From Bacteroidales bacterium (lineage in GTDB: Bacteria; Bacteroidota; Bacteroidia; Bacteroidales; VadinHA17), in NCBI GenBank assembly GCA_021157415.1, contig JAGGWN010000072.1:1-64000 (forward strand): a stretch of DNA of 64,000 nt, read 5' to 3'. Made by a program: the position numbers and the translations under genes. Shown here one piece after another: positions 1 through 8,926 of this stretch. Position 1 is the first letter of the stretch. Each line of letters begins with the position of its first letter. The notes under the pieces were generated by a model. It was not told the DNA's origin and searched no databases. It saw only the letters and a list, made by a program, of their open reading frames with translations.

Positions 1-82
1 AAAGCCGCATAAATACGGCAAAACAACGGCAGATATTATTATTTTTCGGACTTTTAAATCAGGACAGGATCATTACCATACC

Positions 83-1393
83 ATGAACAAAAGCATTCTA
101 CGTCTGGCCATACCCAATATTATCAGTAATATCACTGTTCCCCTGCTGGGGATGGTTGATTTGTCGGTGGTAGGACATCTGGAGCAAGTGTATTTTATAG
201 GTGCTGTATCCCTGGGTACAACCATCTTTAATTTTATTTTCTGGGGATTTGCTTTTTTACGTATGAGTACCAGCGGGATCACTGCGCAACTTTTCGGAGC
301 CGGAGACAAATCCGGGACCACCCGCGCCTTACACCGGGCAGCACTCGCCGCATTGTTTTTCGGACTGATCATTCTTCTGCTTCAAGTTCCTATTGACAAG
401 ATCAGTTTTTATCTGCTCAATGGTTCGGACAGGACGGAATACTTTGCTTCCCGCTATTTTTATATCCGAATCTGGGCTGCACCCGCCACCTTATTATTGT
501 ATGTGCTGAACGGATGGTTTCTCGGGATGCAGAATGCCAGGTATCCTATGATTATTGCCCTGGTGATCAATACTATTAACATCGTCCTGGATTTTCTTTT
601 TGTTTCGGGTTATGGTATGAACTCCGACGGCGTAGCACTGGGTACGCTTATAGCGAATTATTCCGGGCTGGCTGTTGGTATTTATTTCCTCCGTAAAAAG
701 TATCCTGAAACATTCTGTTTTGAGGCATTCTCTTCTTTGTTGAACCTGAAAGAATTGAAGTCATTGTTTAATCTGAATCTCAATATTTTCATTCGTACGG
801 TCTGCCTCATTGTAGTTTTTACCTTTTTTACCGCACGATCAGCGGTTTACGGAGATAACATCTTAGCTGTCAATACACTATTGTTGCAATTTCACATGTT
901 TTTTTCCTATCTCATCGATGGTTTTGCATTTGCTGCCGAAGCTCTCGCGGGCAGATATGCGGGAGCTTCCGACCCTTTAAGACTGAAAAAAGCTATAAAA
1001 AGTCTGTTTACCTGGGGTCTGGTGATCAGCATTCCGTTTTCCCTGGGATATTTTTTCTTCGGAAGCAATATTTTTTCGATTTTGACTGATAACCAGACGG
1101 TGATCCGGATGGCCGAACCTTATTTTTTATGGATCGTAGTCATGCCACTGCTCTCTTTCCCGGCTTTTCTGTGGGATGGCATATACATTGGCACTACGGC
1201 TTCCAGGGGGATGCGCGATACCATGCTGCTTTCTACACTGGTTTTCTTTTTTCCGGTATGGTATTTTTCACAAAACACATTGGGCAATCACAGTTTTTGG
1301 CTGGCTCTCGCAATTTTTATGATCAGTCGTGGAGTAACAATGACTATATTTGCAAAAAAATATATCTTTAAAGATTCATTAATATCCGTATGA
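83..1393 (+). CDS. MATE family efflux transporter
   Basis: A 436-residue, very hydrophobic protein with about 12 membrane-spanning stretches, the normal size and layout for the MATE (multidrug and toxin extrusion, DinF/NorM-like) family. The N-terminus (IPNIISNITVPLLGMVDLSVVGHL) is the usual MATE TM1 pattern, and the second half repeats the fold. It probably exports organic cations or drugs in exchange for Na+ or H+ across the inner membrane; the substrate cannot be told from sequence. The stop codon overlaps the start of the DUF1858 gene (ATGA), so the two are probably co-transcribed. A second, distinct MATE gene lies at 26.3 kb. Confidence 0.9.
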   Translation: MNKSILRLAIPNIISNITVPLLGMVDLSVVGHLEQVYFIGAVSLGTTIFNFIFWGFAFLRMSTSGITAQLFGAGDKSGTTRALHRAALAALFFGLIILLLQVPIDKISFYLLNGSDRTEYFASRYFYIRIWAAPATLLLYVLNGWFLGMQNARYPMIIALVINTINIVLDFLFVSGYGMNSDGVALGTLIANYSGLAVGIYFLRKKYPETFCFEAFSSLLNLKELKSLFNLNLNIFIRTVCLIVVFTFFTARSAVYGDNILAVNTLLLQFHMFFSYLIDGFAFAAEALAGRYAGASDPLRLKKAIKSLFTWGLVISIPFSLGYFFFGSNIFSILTDNQTVIRMAEPYFLWIVVMPLLSFPAFLWDGIYIGTTASRGMRDTMLLSTLVFFFPVWYFSQNTLGNHSFWLALAIFMISRGVTMTIFAKKYIFKDSLISV

Positions 1394-1662
1394 TCATGTC
1401 TATCACCAAGGATATCGAGATCGAAGAGTTGGTAGAGAAAATTCCGGCTTCCGTTTCGTATTTAAGCAAAAAAGGGATTCGTTGTATCATGTGCGGAGAA
1501 CCCATCTGGGGGACCCTCGAGGAAGCGGCCAGGGAAAAAGGGTTCTCGGACGAAGAAATAGATGTCTTTGTCAGCGAGATCAACGAACTGGGAAAAAAAG
1601 GAGAATCTCCCAGGCCGGCTGATCTGTCAAGGAAGATCAATCCTTTGGATATTTCCGAATAA
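1390..1662 (+). CDS. DUF1858 domain-containing small protein
   Basis: A 90-residue soluble protein that begins inside the MATE stop codon (ATGA overlap). The core resembles DUF1858: ITKDIEIEELVEKIPASVSYLSKKGIRC followed by a CxxC-like pair (RCIMCG) and a helical tail (LEEAAREKGFSDEEI). In other genomes this domain occurs alone or fused to hybrid-cluster or ScdA-type iron proteins, and the Cys pair hints at metal or redox binding, but no reaction is established. A second start three codons in (MSITKD) is equally possible. Tight spacing suggests an operon with the MATE and pterin genes. Confidence 0.75.
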   Translation: MIMSITKDIEIEELVEKIPASVSYLSKKGIRCIMCGEPIWGTLEEAAREKGFSDEEIDVFVSEINELGKKGESPRPADLSRKINPLDISE

Positions 1663-1685
1663 TACTTTCACCAAAAAAAATCATT

Positions 1686-2102
1686 ATGATCTACCTTACC
1701 CGCCGGGAACGTTTTAACGCAGCCCATCGCATGTACCGGGAAGAATGGAGTGATGAAAAGAACTATGAAGTCTTCGGGAAATGCTCTAACCCCAATTGGC
1801 ATGGGCACAATTATGAGCTCTTTGTAACCGTCAGGGGGAAACCGGACCCTCATACCGGACTGCTTATCAACCTGAAAGAAGTCAGCCGAATCATCCGGGA
1901 ATACGTTATTGACCGGCTGGATCATAAAAACATCAACCTGGAAGTAGATTTTATGCAGGGGAAGATTGCTTCCACTGAGAATCTGGCCACGGCCATATGG
2001 GACGTACTCGAGCCGCACTTCAAATCGTTGGGGGTTGCCCTGCATACCATACAGATCAAAGAGTCTGAAAACAATATAGTAAAATATCAAAAAGATAAAT
2101 AA
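1686..2102 (+). CDS. queD: 6-pyruvoyl-tetrahydropterin / 6-carboxytetrahydropterin synthase family (QueD-like)
   Basis: A 138-residue T-fold enzyme acting on 7,8-dihydroneopterin triphosphate, the product of the FolE encoded immediately downstream. The zinc ligands and catalytic Cys are visible in [13 protein letters not shown] (Cys plus HGH), with an N-terminal FNAAHR histidine, the LDHKNIN Asp-His pair, STENLA, and a C-terminal KESENN glutamate. The Cys-x5-HGH spacing is like animal-type PTPS, whereas E. coli QueD has a shorter Cys-x3-HGH spacing. Product could therefore be 6-carboxytetrahydropterin (queuosine route) or pyruvoyl-tetrahydropterin; family membership is secure, the exact product is not. 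One base separates it from folE. Confidence 0.85.
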   Translation: MIYLTRRERFNAAHRMYREEWSDEKNYEVFGKCSNPNWHGHNYELFVTVRGKPDPHTGLLINLKEVSRIIREYVIDRLDHKNINLEVDFMQGKIASTENLATAIWDVLEPHFKSLGVALHTIQIKESENNIVKYQKDK

Positions 2103-2103
2103 A

Positions 2104-2742
2104 ATGGAAATATTCAATAACGGAAATGCTATAGATTCTGAAAAAGGATATGTACGCATTGATCACTGGAATAATGAGCAAACGGAACAACTAATCTTTC
2201 ATTATAAGGAGATTCTGAAGCTGATCGGGGAAAATGCCGCCAGGGAAGGATTACAGGACACTCCTATGCGGGTTGCCAAGGCCATTCAGTTCCTTACCCA
2301 GGGATACAATACAGATCCTTCTTCCATTCTAAGGTCGGCCATGTTTGAGGAGGATTATAAGGAAATGGTTATCGTGAAGGATATTGAGATCTATTCCATG
2401 TGTGAACATCACATGATTCCGTTTTTCGGAAAAGCACATGTGGCTTATATCCCCGACCGATATATTACAGGGTTGAGCAAAATCGCACGGGTGGTAGAAG
2501 CTTTTGCACGCAGGTTGCAGATACAGGAAAGACTCACCATGCAAATCAGGGATTGCATCCAGGATACCCTGAAACCGCTGGGAGTGGCAGTGGTCATTGA
2601 AGCTCATCATCTATGTATGATGATGAGAGGTGTGCAAAAACAAAATTCTGTTACAACCACTTCTGCTTTCACCGGCGAATTTCTGCATAAACAGGCCACC
2701 CGGGATGAATTTGTACATCTGGTCGGCTCCACGTTGCATTAA
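2104..2742 (+). CDS. folE: GTP cyclohydrolase I
   Basis: A 212-residue homodecameric-type GTP cyclohydrolase I, which converts GTP to 7,8-dihydroneopterin triphosphate, the entry step for folate and deazapurine pathways. Diagnostic motifs are [20 protein letters not shown] (zinc Cys and His), [22 protein letters not shown], the second zinc Cys in [13 protein letters not shown], and the closing [10 protein letters not shown]. Length is typical. It starts one base after the queD-like stop, so the two consecutive pathway enzymes are probably translated from one message. Confidence 0.95.
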   Translation: MEIFNNGNAIDSEKGYVRIDHWNNEQTEQLIFHYKEILKLIGENAAREGLQDTPMRVAKAIQFLTQGYNTDPSSILRSAMFEEDYKEMVIVKDIEIYSMCEHHMIPFFGKAHVAYIPDRYITGLSKIARVVEAFARRLQIQERLTMQIRDCIQDTLKPLGVAVVIEAHHLCMMMRGVQKQNSVTTTSAFTGEFLHKQATRDEFVHLVGSTLH

Positions 2743-2795
2743 TCCAAATATTCCGCAACAGAAAACCCAAAATGCTTTCTATTGCGGAACTTTAT

Positions 2796-2803
2796 TACTT
2801 TTG
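2796..2803 (+). promoter_or_regulatory. Candidate Bacteroidota -7 box for fabD
   Basis: TACTTTTG matches the Bacteroidota sigma -7 consensus TAnnTTTG exactly, 33 bases before the fabD start. No clear -33 TTTG is seen at the standard spacing. It falls inside the upstream extension of the fabD ORF, which supports the shorter start at 2836. Confidence 0.5.
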
Positions 2804-2835
2804 CTGTCCGATGCGAAAACAAAAACTCTGAATTT

Positions 2836-3726
2836 ATGACTGCACACGTATTTCCCGGTCAGGGGGCACAGTATCCGGGTATGGGCAAGGATCTGTACAA
2901 AAAATATCCGGCTGCCGGTGAGCTTTTTGAAAAAGCCAATAATATTCTTGGTTTCAGGATCACAGATGTTATGTTTGACGGCAGCGAAGAAGATCTGCGA
3001 CAAACACGGGTAACCCAGCCGGCTATTTTCCTCCATTCCGTTGTACTGGTTCATCTGCTGGGAGATCATTTTTCCCCGGATGCAGTGGCGGGTCATTCTC
3101 TGGGCGAATTCTCAGCCCTGGTGGCCAACGGCACCCTGGCTTTCGAGGACGGTCTTACGTTGGTTCATTTACGGGCTCTTGCCATGCAGAAAGCCTGTGA
3201 GTTGTTTCCTTCAACCATGGCTGCTGTTCTGGGACTGGATGATAAGATTGTAGCAGAAGTATGTAATCAGATCGATGATATTGTGGTCCCGGCCAACTAC
3301 AATTGTCCCGGGCAAGTGGTTATCTCCGGTACCGAGACCGGTGTTTACCGCGCTATGGAAGAGCTGGCTGAAAAAGGAGCCAAAAGGACGATAAAACTTT
3401 CTGTGGGCGGCGCTTTTCATTCTCCCCTGATGGAACCGGCACGCAAAGAGTTGTCTGACGCCATTGCCAACACGTCTTTTCACAAACCTTCCTGCCCCAT
3501 CTACCAGAATGTTACGGCTCGGTCCACTACCGACCCGGAAGCGATCAGGCATAACCTGATCGAACAACTCACTTCTCCCGTACGCTGGACACAAACTGTA
3601 CAGAACATGATCCATGATAGGATCACCCGTTTCGTAGAAGCAGGACCGGGAAAAGTGTTGCAAGGGTTGATACGAAAAATAGACCGTACTGTCGAAACAA
3701 GCAGTCTTACCCTGCCTGAGCATTAG
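2836..3726 (+). CDS. fabD: Malonyl-CoA:ACP transacylase
   Basis: A 296-residue FabD that moves malonyl groups from CoA to acyl carrier protein for fatty-acid synthesis. The GQGAQ motif at the N-terminus (VFPGQGAQYPGMG), the nucleophilic serine in GHSLGEFSAL, and the catalytic histidine in GGAFHSPLM are all present. I start at the ATG at 2836 (MTAHVFPGQ) because the ORF-track extension MRNFITF... precedes the conserved N-terminus and overlaps a promoter box. The 3' end overlaps the convergent PEP-synthase-like gene by 20 bases. Confidence 0.93.
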   Translation: MTAHVFPGQGAQYPGMGKDLYKKYPAAGELFEKANNILGFRITDVMFDGSEEDLRQTRVTQPAIFLHSVVLVHLLGDHFSPDAVAGHSLGEFSALVANGTLAFEDGLTLVHLRALAMQKACELFPSTMAAVLGLDDKIVAEVCNQIDDIVVPANYNCPGQVVISGTETGVYRAMEELAEKGAKRTIKLSVGGAFHSPLMEPARKELSDAIANTSFHKPSCPIYQNVTARSTTDPEAIRHNLIEQLTSPVRWTQTVQNMIHDRITRFVEAGPGKVLQGLIRKIDRTVETSSLTLPEH

Positions 3727-6715
3727 GTTTTCGAAGAATCTGCTCTACTCCCGGTTTCAGCGCCACCCCTGTATTCTTCCGGCCGTCTATCTTAATCAGC
3801 ACAGGCTCCTTGAACCGGACGTGCCGGATATATTTTGTTTCAAAAACGGCGGGTTGCCTGTTCAGATATTCCAGATCCAGGTATCCTTTGTTTTCATATG
3901 GGTTCACGGTAAAGTATCCCACCCTGAAAGAGGTCAGGTTCTGGAAAAAGTGTGTTCCCTGGCTCGGATCCACCCGGTAATTTTCCTGGCCGGCTTCCAC
4001 GATCAAACGGGCCTGTGAAATTTGGGGCCACTTGATGGGTATGCCCAGCCAGGGATCGGAAGAACCCCAGCGACCCGGTCCAATCAGGATGTAGTTTTTT
4101 TCTTCCCCGGCCAACATCCGGTTTCTTTCCTCTATTTCTTTTGCGATCTCTTTGCTGCGGGCAGCATCAAAAAATTCCGGTTTCACATACACAATATCCT
4201 GCACATCACGGATCACGCCATTACCCAGTGCCAAAGCGGAAAATAAAATAGTCTCCTTCTCTTTTACCTTTCCTATGTCTATTTTCACAGTCTGATCATT
4301 ATCCACGATAGGTCGTATTTGCAGGAAGTAAAACACTCCGGGTTGTCCGGGAGGCGTTTCCATATCTACGGCAAATTCAATCTCTATGGGATTTCCCATC
4401 TCACGTTGTCCGACAGAAAGCAGCTCGGAAAGGATATCAGCCAGAGGAAACTGTCCGTAATTCAGTATATTGGAGAAGGTAATCACTTTCTTCCCTTTTT
4501 CAATCACTCCATCCCTGATCATATGGTTCTCAAAATCATAAGTACTCGCAACATATGCAAGGGCGGCATCATCCGGGGCTTCCCGGATGTTTAGTTTCTT
4601 TAGGTTCACAGCATCATCCGTAGAAGGCACAAAACTATCGATATCCATATCCAGGGCATAAAAACAGCTTTGGGTTTCTTTCAGGGTGGCATCCGTAGAA
4701 TAGAGTTGCAGTATCTTTTTAGGATATTTAGGTGAAAAACGCAACGATTTTTCACCATCCACCACCAGCTTTCCCAGGCCAAAAGCCACATTGGCAATTC
4801 CATCTGAAGGTTTCTCGGGAGGTATCGGATAAAAATTGCTGGAACGGGCCACCCCGGAAAATGTCGGATAAAACAGATTTCCATGCGGACGGCCACATAC
4901 TTCCTGCAGGACGATCCCCATTTTCTCCTCGTCGATCACATTCGAGGTAGCATTCATATAAGCCTTACTATTCCTGAAATATACGGAGGCATACACTTGT
5001 TTGATTGCTGTATTCAAGGCCTCAAGCATTTTTGCCTTATCTTCCGTAATAGGAATCATATAGGTGGAATAAATCCCGGCAAATGGCTGATAGTGGGAAT
5101 CTTCCAATTTACTTGACGAACGGACGGCGATGGGATTACCGGCTATTGCAAGAAAAGCTTGCAGATCTTGCTGTAATGAATCCGGCAGGCGGGCGTCAAC
5201 AAACTTCTTCAGGATCACCTCATCCTCTGCATCGGACAGCGCAGTTTTATAAAGGTCGTTGGTTTCCATGAACTCATCAAAAATATCCGTCGCAATCACC
5301 ACTGTCCGCGGGATGGTGATCTGCGCTCCATCGAACTTATTATACAAACGATTATTTTTGATCATGGTATTCACAAATGCCAGTCCACGGGCTTTTCCTC
5401 CAATAGAACCTTCTCCTATGCGAGAAAAGGTCACATACTCATCATAGGTTTCCGGGTTAAAGGTGGCAATAACCCCCCTACCCTTTCCACGGCGATAACT
5501 GGAGATCGAGACATAAACGAACTTCCGCAGATCATCCGGCGTATCGAAATCTTCAGGACGGAGATATTTGAACATCTGGGCCAGCGGGAAGAGGGCACGT
5601 GCATTCAACCACTTGGAAAAATCATTTTTCCCGGTATGGTATTTCAGGGCTTTGTCGGGGATGGTCATCAATTTCTGCTGAAATCTCTGGAGATCGGCAG
5701 CCCTGTCAATTTCCTCCTTTGTATCAGGATCGCGGAAGATAAAAGGGCCGAATGCAAATTTCTCCATGATAAACTGTTTCAGCTCCCCCGGCAATGTTTT
5801 GGAATATTTGTGGATAAAACCGGCCCCCCTCTTCCGGGCTTTCCCGACCAGTCCTTTATCGGAAGATTGCAGCAAAAAGGGCATATGCCTGTCAAATGCC
5901 CGTATATAGTCCAGCAATTTAAAACCGGCCTCCGGATCTTTAACACTCTGATTTTTAAAACTAACATCTGAAATAACGCCCAGGATATTGTTCCTGTACT
6001 TATCAAAAAGAGTCCTGGCTTCTTCCATATTGGTCGCCAACAGGATTTTAGGACGGCCCCTCATGCGCAGCATTTGCTGGTGTTCATTCAGGCCTTCCAT
6101 CTGAAATTCTTTAGACTGACGAAGTATGATCCGGTATAAGTTTGGCAGATAAGAGGAGATATACCTGATAGAATCTTCAACAAAAAGGATCGCCTGCACT
6201 CCTGTTTTCAGGATATCGTCGTCGGCATTCATCCTGTCCTCTATCAGTTTTATTATTGCCAGCAGGATATCGGCGTTACCCAGCCAACTGAAGACATAAT
6301 CTATAGCCGAAAGATCTTCCTCCTCTAGTTTCTTGGAGACCTCCCTTGTAAAATAAGTAAGCACTACAATAGGAATATCCGGTTTAATCTTTTTCATTTC
6401 CCTGGCCAGGGTAAAAGCATCCTTATTTCCTACCCTGAGAGCTGAAATAATCAGGTCCACAGGTTCATGCGTGAGAATTGAAAAACCCTTTTTCGGGGTA
6501 TCCGCCTGAATAACCATCGGCGGATAACGAAGATTCAGAGAAACATACTCATTAAAGATCTGCTCTTCAATACGTCCATCCTCTTCCAGAATAAAAGCGT
6601 CATAATGACTGCAAACCAACAATACCCGACGGATACGCTTCTGCATCAGTTTACTGAAGGAAGTATCCGTAAAATCATAATTTAGTTTATCCCAGTTCAG
6701 TCTGTTTATTTCCAT
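3707..6715 (-). CDS. Dual-receiver PEP-synthase-like (PPDK_N ATP-grasp) protein
   Basis: A 1002-residue cytosolic protein. Residues ~28-160 form a receiver-like domain whose phospho-acceptor position is Ser (VDLIISALRVG, S91), so it is degenerate. Residues ~172-315 form a second receiver that keeps its key residues: acidic ED (VEDS, ~180), acceptor Asp ~250 (GVISDVSF), Ser ~284 and Lys ~303. From ~430 comes a pyruvate-phosphate-dikinase/PEP-synthase ATP-grasp domain (EGSIGGKARGL, IAVRSSSKLED, GPGRWGSSDPWLG near the end). I see no swivelling phospho-histidine domain or PEP/pyruvate barrel, so it is not a complete PEP synthase. Receiver-controlled nucleotide-dependent activity is inference. Ten bases separate it from the partner gene upstream. 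Confidence 0.8.
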   Translation of the reverse strand: MEINRLNWDKLNYDFTDTSFSKLMQKRIRRVLLVCSHYDAFILEEDGRIEEQIFNEYVSLNLRYPPMVIQADTPKKGFSILTHEPVDLIISALRVGNKDAFTLAREMKKIKPDIPIVVLTYFTREVSKKLEEEDLSAIDYVFSWLGNADILLAIIKLIEDRMNADDDILKTGVQAILFVEDSIRYISSYLPNLYRIILRQSKEFQMEGLNEHQQMLRMRGRPKILLATNMEEARTLFDKYRNNILGVISDVSFKNQSVKDPEAGFKLLDYIRAFDRHMPFLLQSSDKGLVGKARKRGAGFIHKYSKTLPGELKQFIMEKFAFGPFIFRDPDTKEEIDRAADLQRFQQKLMTIPDKALKYHTGKNDFSKWLNARALFPLAQMFKYLRPEDFDTPDDLRKFVYVSISSYRRGKGRGVIATFNPETYDEYVTFSRIGEGSIGGKARGLAFVNTMIKNNRLYNKFDGAQITIPRTVVIATDIFDEFMETNDLYKTALSDAEDEVILKKFVDARLPDSLQQDLQAFLAIAGNPIAVRSSSKLEDSHYQPFAGIYSTYMIPITEDKAKMLEALNTAIKQVYASVYFRNSKAYMNATSNVIDEEKMGIVLQEVCGRPHGNLFYPTFSGVARSSNFYPIPPEKPSDGIANVAFGLGKLVVDGEKSLRFSPKYPKKILQLYSTDATLKETQSCFYALDMDIDSFVPSTDDAVNLKKLNIREAPDDAALAYVASTYDFENHMIRDGVIEKGKKVITFSNILNYGQFPLADILSELLSVGQREMGNPIEIEFAVDMETPPGQPGVFYFLQIRPIVDNDQTVKIDIGKVKEKETILFSALALGNGVIRDVQDIVYVKPEFFDAARSKEIAKEIEERNRMLAGEEKNYILIGPGRWGSSDPWLGIPIKWPQISQARLIVEAGQENYRVDPSQGTHFFQNLTSFRVGYFTVNPYENKGYLDLEYLNRQPAVFETKYIRHVRFKEPVLIKIDGRKNTGVALKPGVEQILRKPNAQAG

Positions 6716-6726
6716 GTGTTTTCATT

Positions 6727-7755
6727 TCAGGTAATAATGTTTAACTTCCATTGCTCTGAAACAGGATAGCAGAAGCTCTTTTTTTCCCAGTCTTCCAGAA
6801 GCTTCACCATGGCAAAGAACACTTTTGAATCGCCGTTCCATACAAAAAAGTGATCGTGAGGTTCCAGTTTCCGGAGTTCATGCCGTATCAGGGGTATATC
6901 ATTGTTGTTATTCAGCAACAAGTAGGTAGGCAGATAGGGATGGGCTTTTTTTATTTTACGATACAGCCGGATCGGGGATTTCTTATCTGCCCCGATCATG
7001 ATAATGACCTGATCAAAATGCTTTGATTTCATCCTGTTGAGGGCCTCTTCGCCGGATGACACCGCCGTTATCCTCGGTATGAAGGTCAGGTTAAGCTGAT
7101 GGTACTCCCCCAGGATATGATCCGTAAACGGTTCTTCTCCTTCTATACTGTAAGCATCATACAAACTGGCCACCAACAGGATCTCCCTCACCTTAAAAGG
7201 CATCAGATCATGGAAGAGGTCTCTGTCGGCATTATGCTTATCCAGAAACAACTGCAGTAATTTCCTGCTTGTTAACTGTGTAACGCCGGAAGACAATAAT
7301 TCCTTGCTTGTCTCATCCTGCTCAAAAACAGCCTTGCTTCTGACACGATCTATATAATCGCTGAGAATACGCCCAATGTCACGAATAAGCATTATGTCAT
7401 CTCTGAGCATCAGTTCAATATCTTCATTATCTGGAAAATAGTCTTTGGAATAATAGATGGTAATATCTCCTTTTCCTCCATCCAGTGTATTAAACTCTTC
7501 GGTTATAAAAAGACCGGAGATATGAAAATCGGGGGAAAGGAATTTTTTGTTCTGACAACTGATACGCACACTCGTACCATTGGGGATTACGGCATATCGT
7601 TTTATCAGAAAGATCAGCTGGTCTATTACTTCATCCAATGATTTGTTCTGCCGGATAATTTCCGAGGCTTCACTGACATAGGCCAGTTCCCTGAACCTTT
7701 TGATTTTCTCATCCAGTGCTTTTTGATACTGATTGTCCGAAGGTCTGTTCTTCAT
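6727..7755 (-). CDS. GAF-like sensor plus degenerate receiver protein, partner of the PEP-synthase-like protein
   Basis: A 342-residue protein if started at MKNRPSDNQ; the ORF-track extension to 7914 runs back through the korB terminator and into the 3' end of korB, and is unlikely. Residues ~20-140 look like a GAF-type sensor (…DEVIDQLIFLIKRY…ITIYYSKDYFP…RDIGRILSDYI). Residues ~188-325 are receiver-like and clearly paralogous to the first receiver of the next gene: REILLVASLYDAYSIEGEEPF versus RRVLLVCSHYDAFILEEDGRI. The acceptor Asp is missing (VIIMIGADK). The tandem arrangement and shared domain suggest the two proteins interact. No DNA-binding or kinase domain is visible. Function not recognised beyond that. 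Confidence 0.7.
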   Translation of the reverse strand: MKNRPSDNQYQKALDEKIKRFRELAYVSEASEIIRQNKSLDEVIDQLIFLIKRYAVIPNGTSVRISCQNKKFLSPDFHISGLFITEEFNTLDGGKGDITIYYSKDYFPDNEDIELMLRDDIMLIRDIGRILSDYIDRVRSKAVFEQDETSKELLSSGVTQLTSRKLLQLFLDKHNADRDLFHDLMPFKVREILLVASLYDAYSIEGEEPFTDHILGEYHQLNLTFIPRITAVSSGEEALNRMKSKHFDQVIIMIGADKKSPIRLYRKIKKAHPYLPTYLLLNNNNDIPLIRHELRKLEPHDHFFVWNGDSKVFFAMVKLLEDWEKKSFCYPVSEQWKLNIIT

Positions 7756-7821
7756 AAATTGCTGTTTGATATCATAAGTAAAGATAAGGCTTTCATAATA
7801 AAAAGCTGGGAGATATGGGGC

Positions 7822-7861
7822 AAAAAAAACCCGACATTTTTCAATGCCGGGATTTTTTTTT
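7822..7861 (-). terminator. Intrinsic terminator after korAB (possibly bidirectional)
   Basis: An 8-bp stem CCCGGCAT/ATGTCGGG (one G-U pair, read on the minus strand) with a 6-base loop, flanked by A/T runs on both sides. On the minus strand it is followed by a run of eight T, about 40 bases past the korB stop. It separates korAB from the GAF/receiver gene. Confidence 0.8.
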
Positions 7862-7888
7862 GATTTATGAATTATATCGACAGGTGAT

Positions 7889-8923
7889 TTATTGCACCTC
7901 CCAGGTATTTCCACTGGTTAACAGGTCGTCCATTTTATTAATGGGAGAAGATTCTTTCACTTTGCCGATCTGGGCATGTACCGCCATGTCATAGGTAGGG
8001 GCTGCCACATTCCGGATAATCCCCAGGGCGACGGGATAATTTGGCCAGCGCATGTTGACCAGCATCATGTGTAGCCCGGGATTGTTTTCCGTACTGTTAT
8101 GTACAAGTATATCTTTTTCGCTGATTCCGTTTTCACCGATCTTTACCACTTTAAGTTTCATATGTTCCCGGTCGAGGATCAATCCTTTATCCCGTTCTTT
8201 TCCGAAGATCATCGGTTCTCCGTCGCGGAGGATAATCTGCCGGTCTTCTTTGTGTTCACGATCGGTAATATCTGCATAAGCCCCGTTATTATAAATAACA
8301 CAATTCTGCAGAATCTCCACCACAGACGTCCCTTCGTGCCGGGCAGCTTCGATAAATATATCCGTAGAGAGTTTAATGTTTCCGTCTAAAGTCCGGGCAA
8401 AAAATTTACCTTTGGCGCCAATGACGAGTTCTCCCGGATTAAAAGGAGGCTCGACCGTCCCGTAGGGGGAAGTCTTGGTAACCTGGCCTTTTACAGAGGT
8501 AGGAGAGTATTGTCCTTTGGTCAATCCGTAAATACGATTATTAAACAGTAAAAGATTAATATCCACATTCCTTCTTACAGCATGTATAAGGTGATTTCCC
8601 CCGATAGCCAGGGAATCCCCGTCGCCCGTAATGGTCCAGACCGAGAGTTCAGGGTTTGCCACTTTAACGCCTGTTGAGATAGCGGCAGCACGTCCATGGA
8701 TCCCGTGAAAACCATACGTTGCCATATAGTAAGGAAATCTTGAAGAACAACCTATTCCGGAGATAACGGCATATTTTTCCTTTTGTATCGCCAACTGGCT
8801 CATAGCCCTTTGTACACTGTTAAGAATGGCATGATCGCCACAACCCGGGCACCATCTTACTTCCTGATCACTTTTAAAGTCTTTGGGTGTATAAACCACC
8901 CCTTGTGATGTTTCTTTAGACAT
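7889..8923 (-). CDS. korB: 2-oxoacid:ferredoxin oxidoreductase, beta (TPP-binding) subunit
   Basis: A 344-residue thiamine-diphosphate subunit of a 2-oxoacid:ferredoxin oxidoreductase, most like KorB (2-oxoglutarate). Motifs: WCPGCGDHAILN near the start (cysteines for an Fe-S cluster), GIGCSSRFPYY, the TPP/Mg motif TGDGDSLAIGGNHLIHAVRRN, and the following NNRIYGLTKGQYSPTS. It couples oxidative decarboxylation to ferredoxin reduction, or the reverse. It lies three bases downstream of korA and ends in a terminator, so korA-korB is a two-gene operon. Substrate (2-oxoglutarate rather than pyruvate) is inferred from overall similarity. Confidence 0.88.
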   Translation of the reverse strand: MSKETSQGVVYTPKDFKSDQEVRWCPGCGDHAILNSVQRAMSQLAIQKEKYAVISGIGCSSRFPYYMATYGFHGIHGRAAAISTGVKVANPELSVWTITGDGDSLAIGGNHLIHAVRRNVDINLLLFNNRIYGLTKGQYSPTSVKGQVTKTSPYGTVEPPFNPGELVIGAKGKFFARTLDGNIKLSTDIFIEAARHEGTSVVEILQNCVIYNNGAYADITDREHKEDRQIILRDGEPMIFGKERDKGLILDREHMKLKVVKIGENGISEKDILVHNSTENNPGLHMMLVNMRWPNYPVALGIIRNVAAPTYDMAVHAQIGKVKESSPINKMDDLLTSGNTWEVQ

Positions 8924-8926
8924 ATC

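Noticed and set aside
7756-7914. N-terminal extension of the GAF/receiver gene
   Set aside because: Runs through the korAB terminator and into the 3' end of korB, and lacks similarity; start set at 7755.
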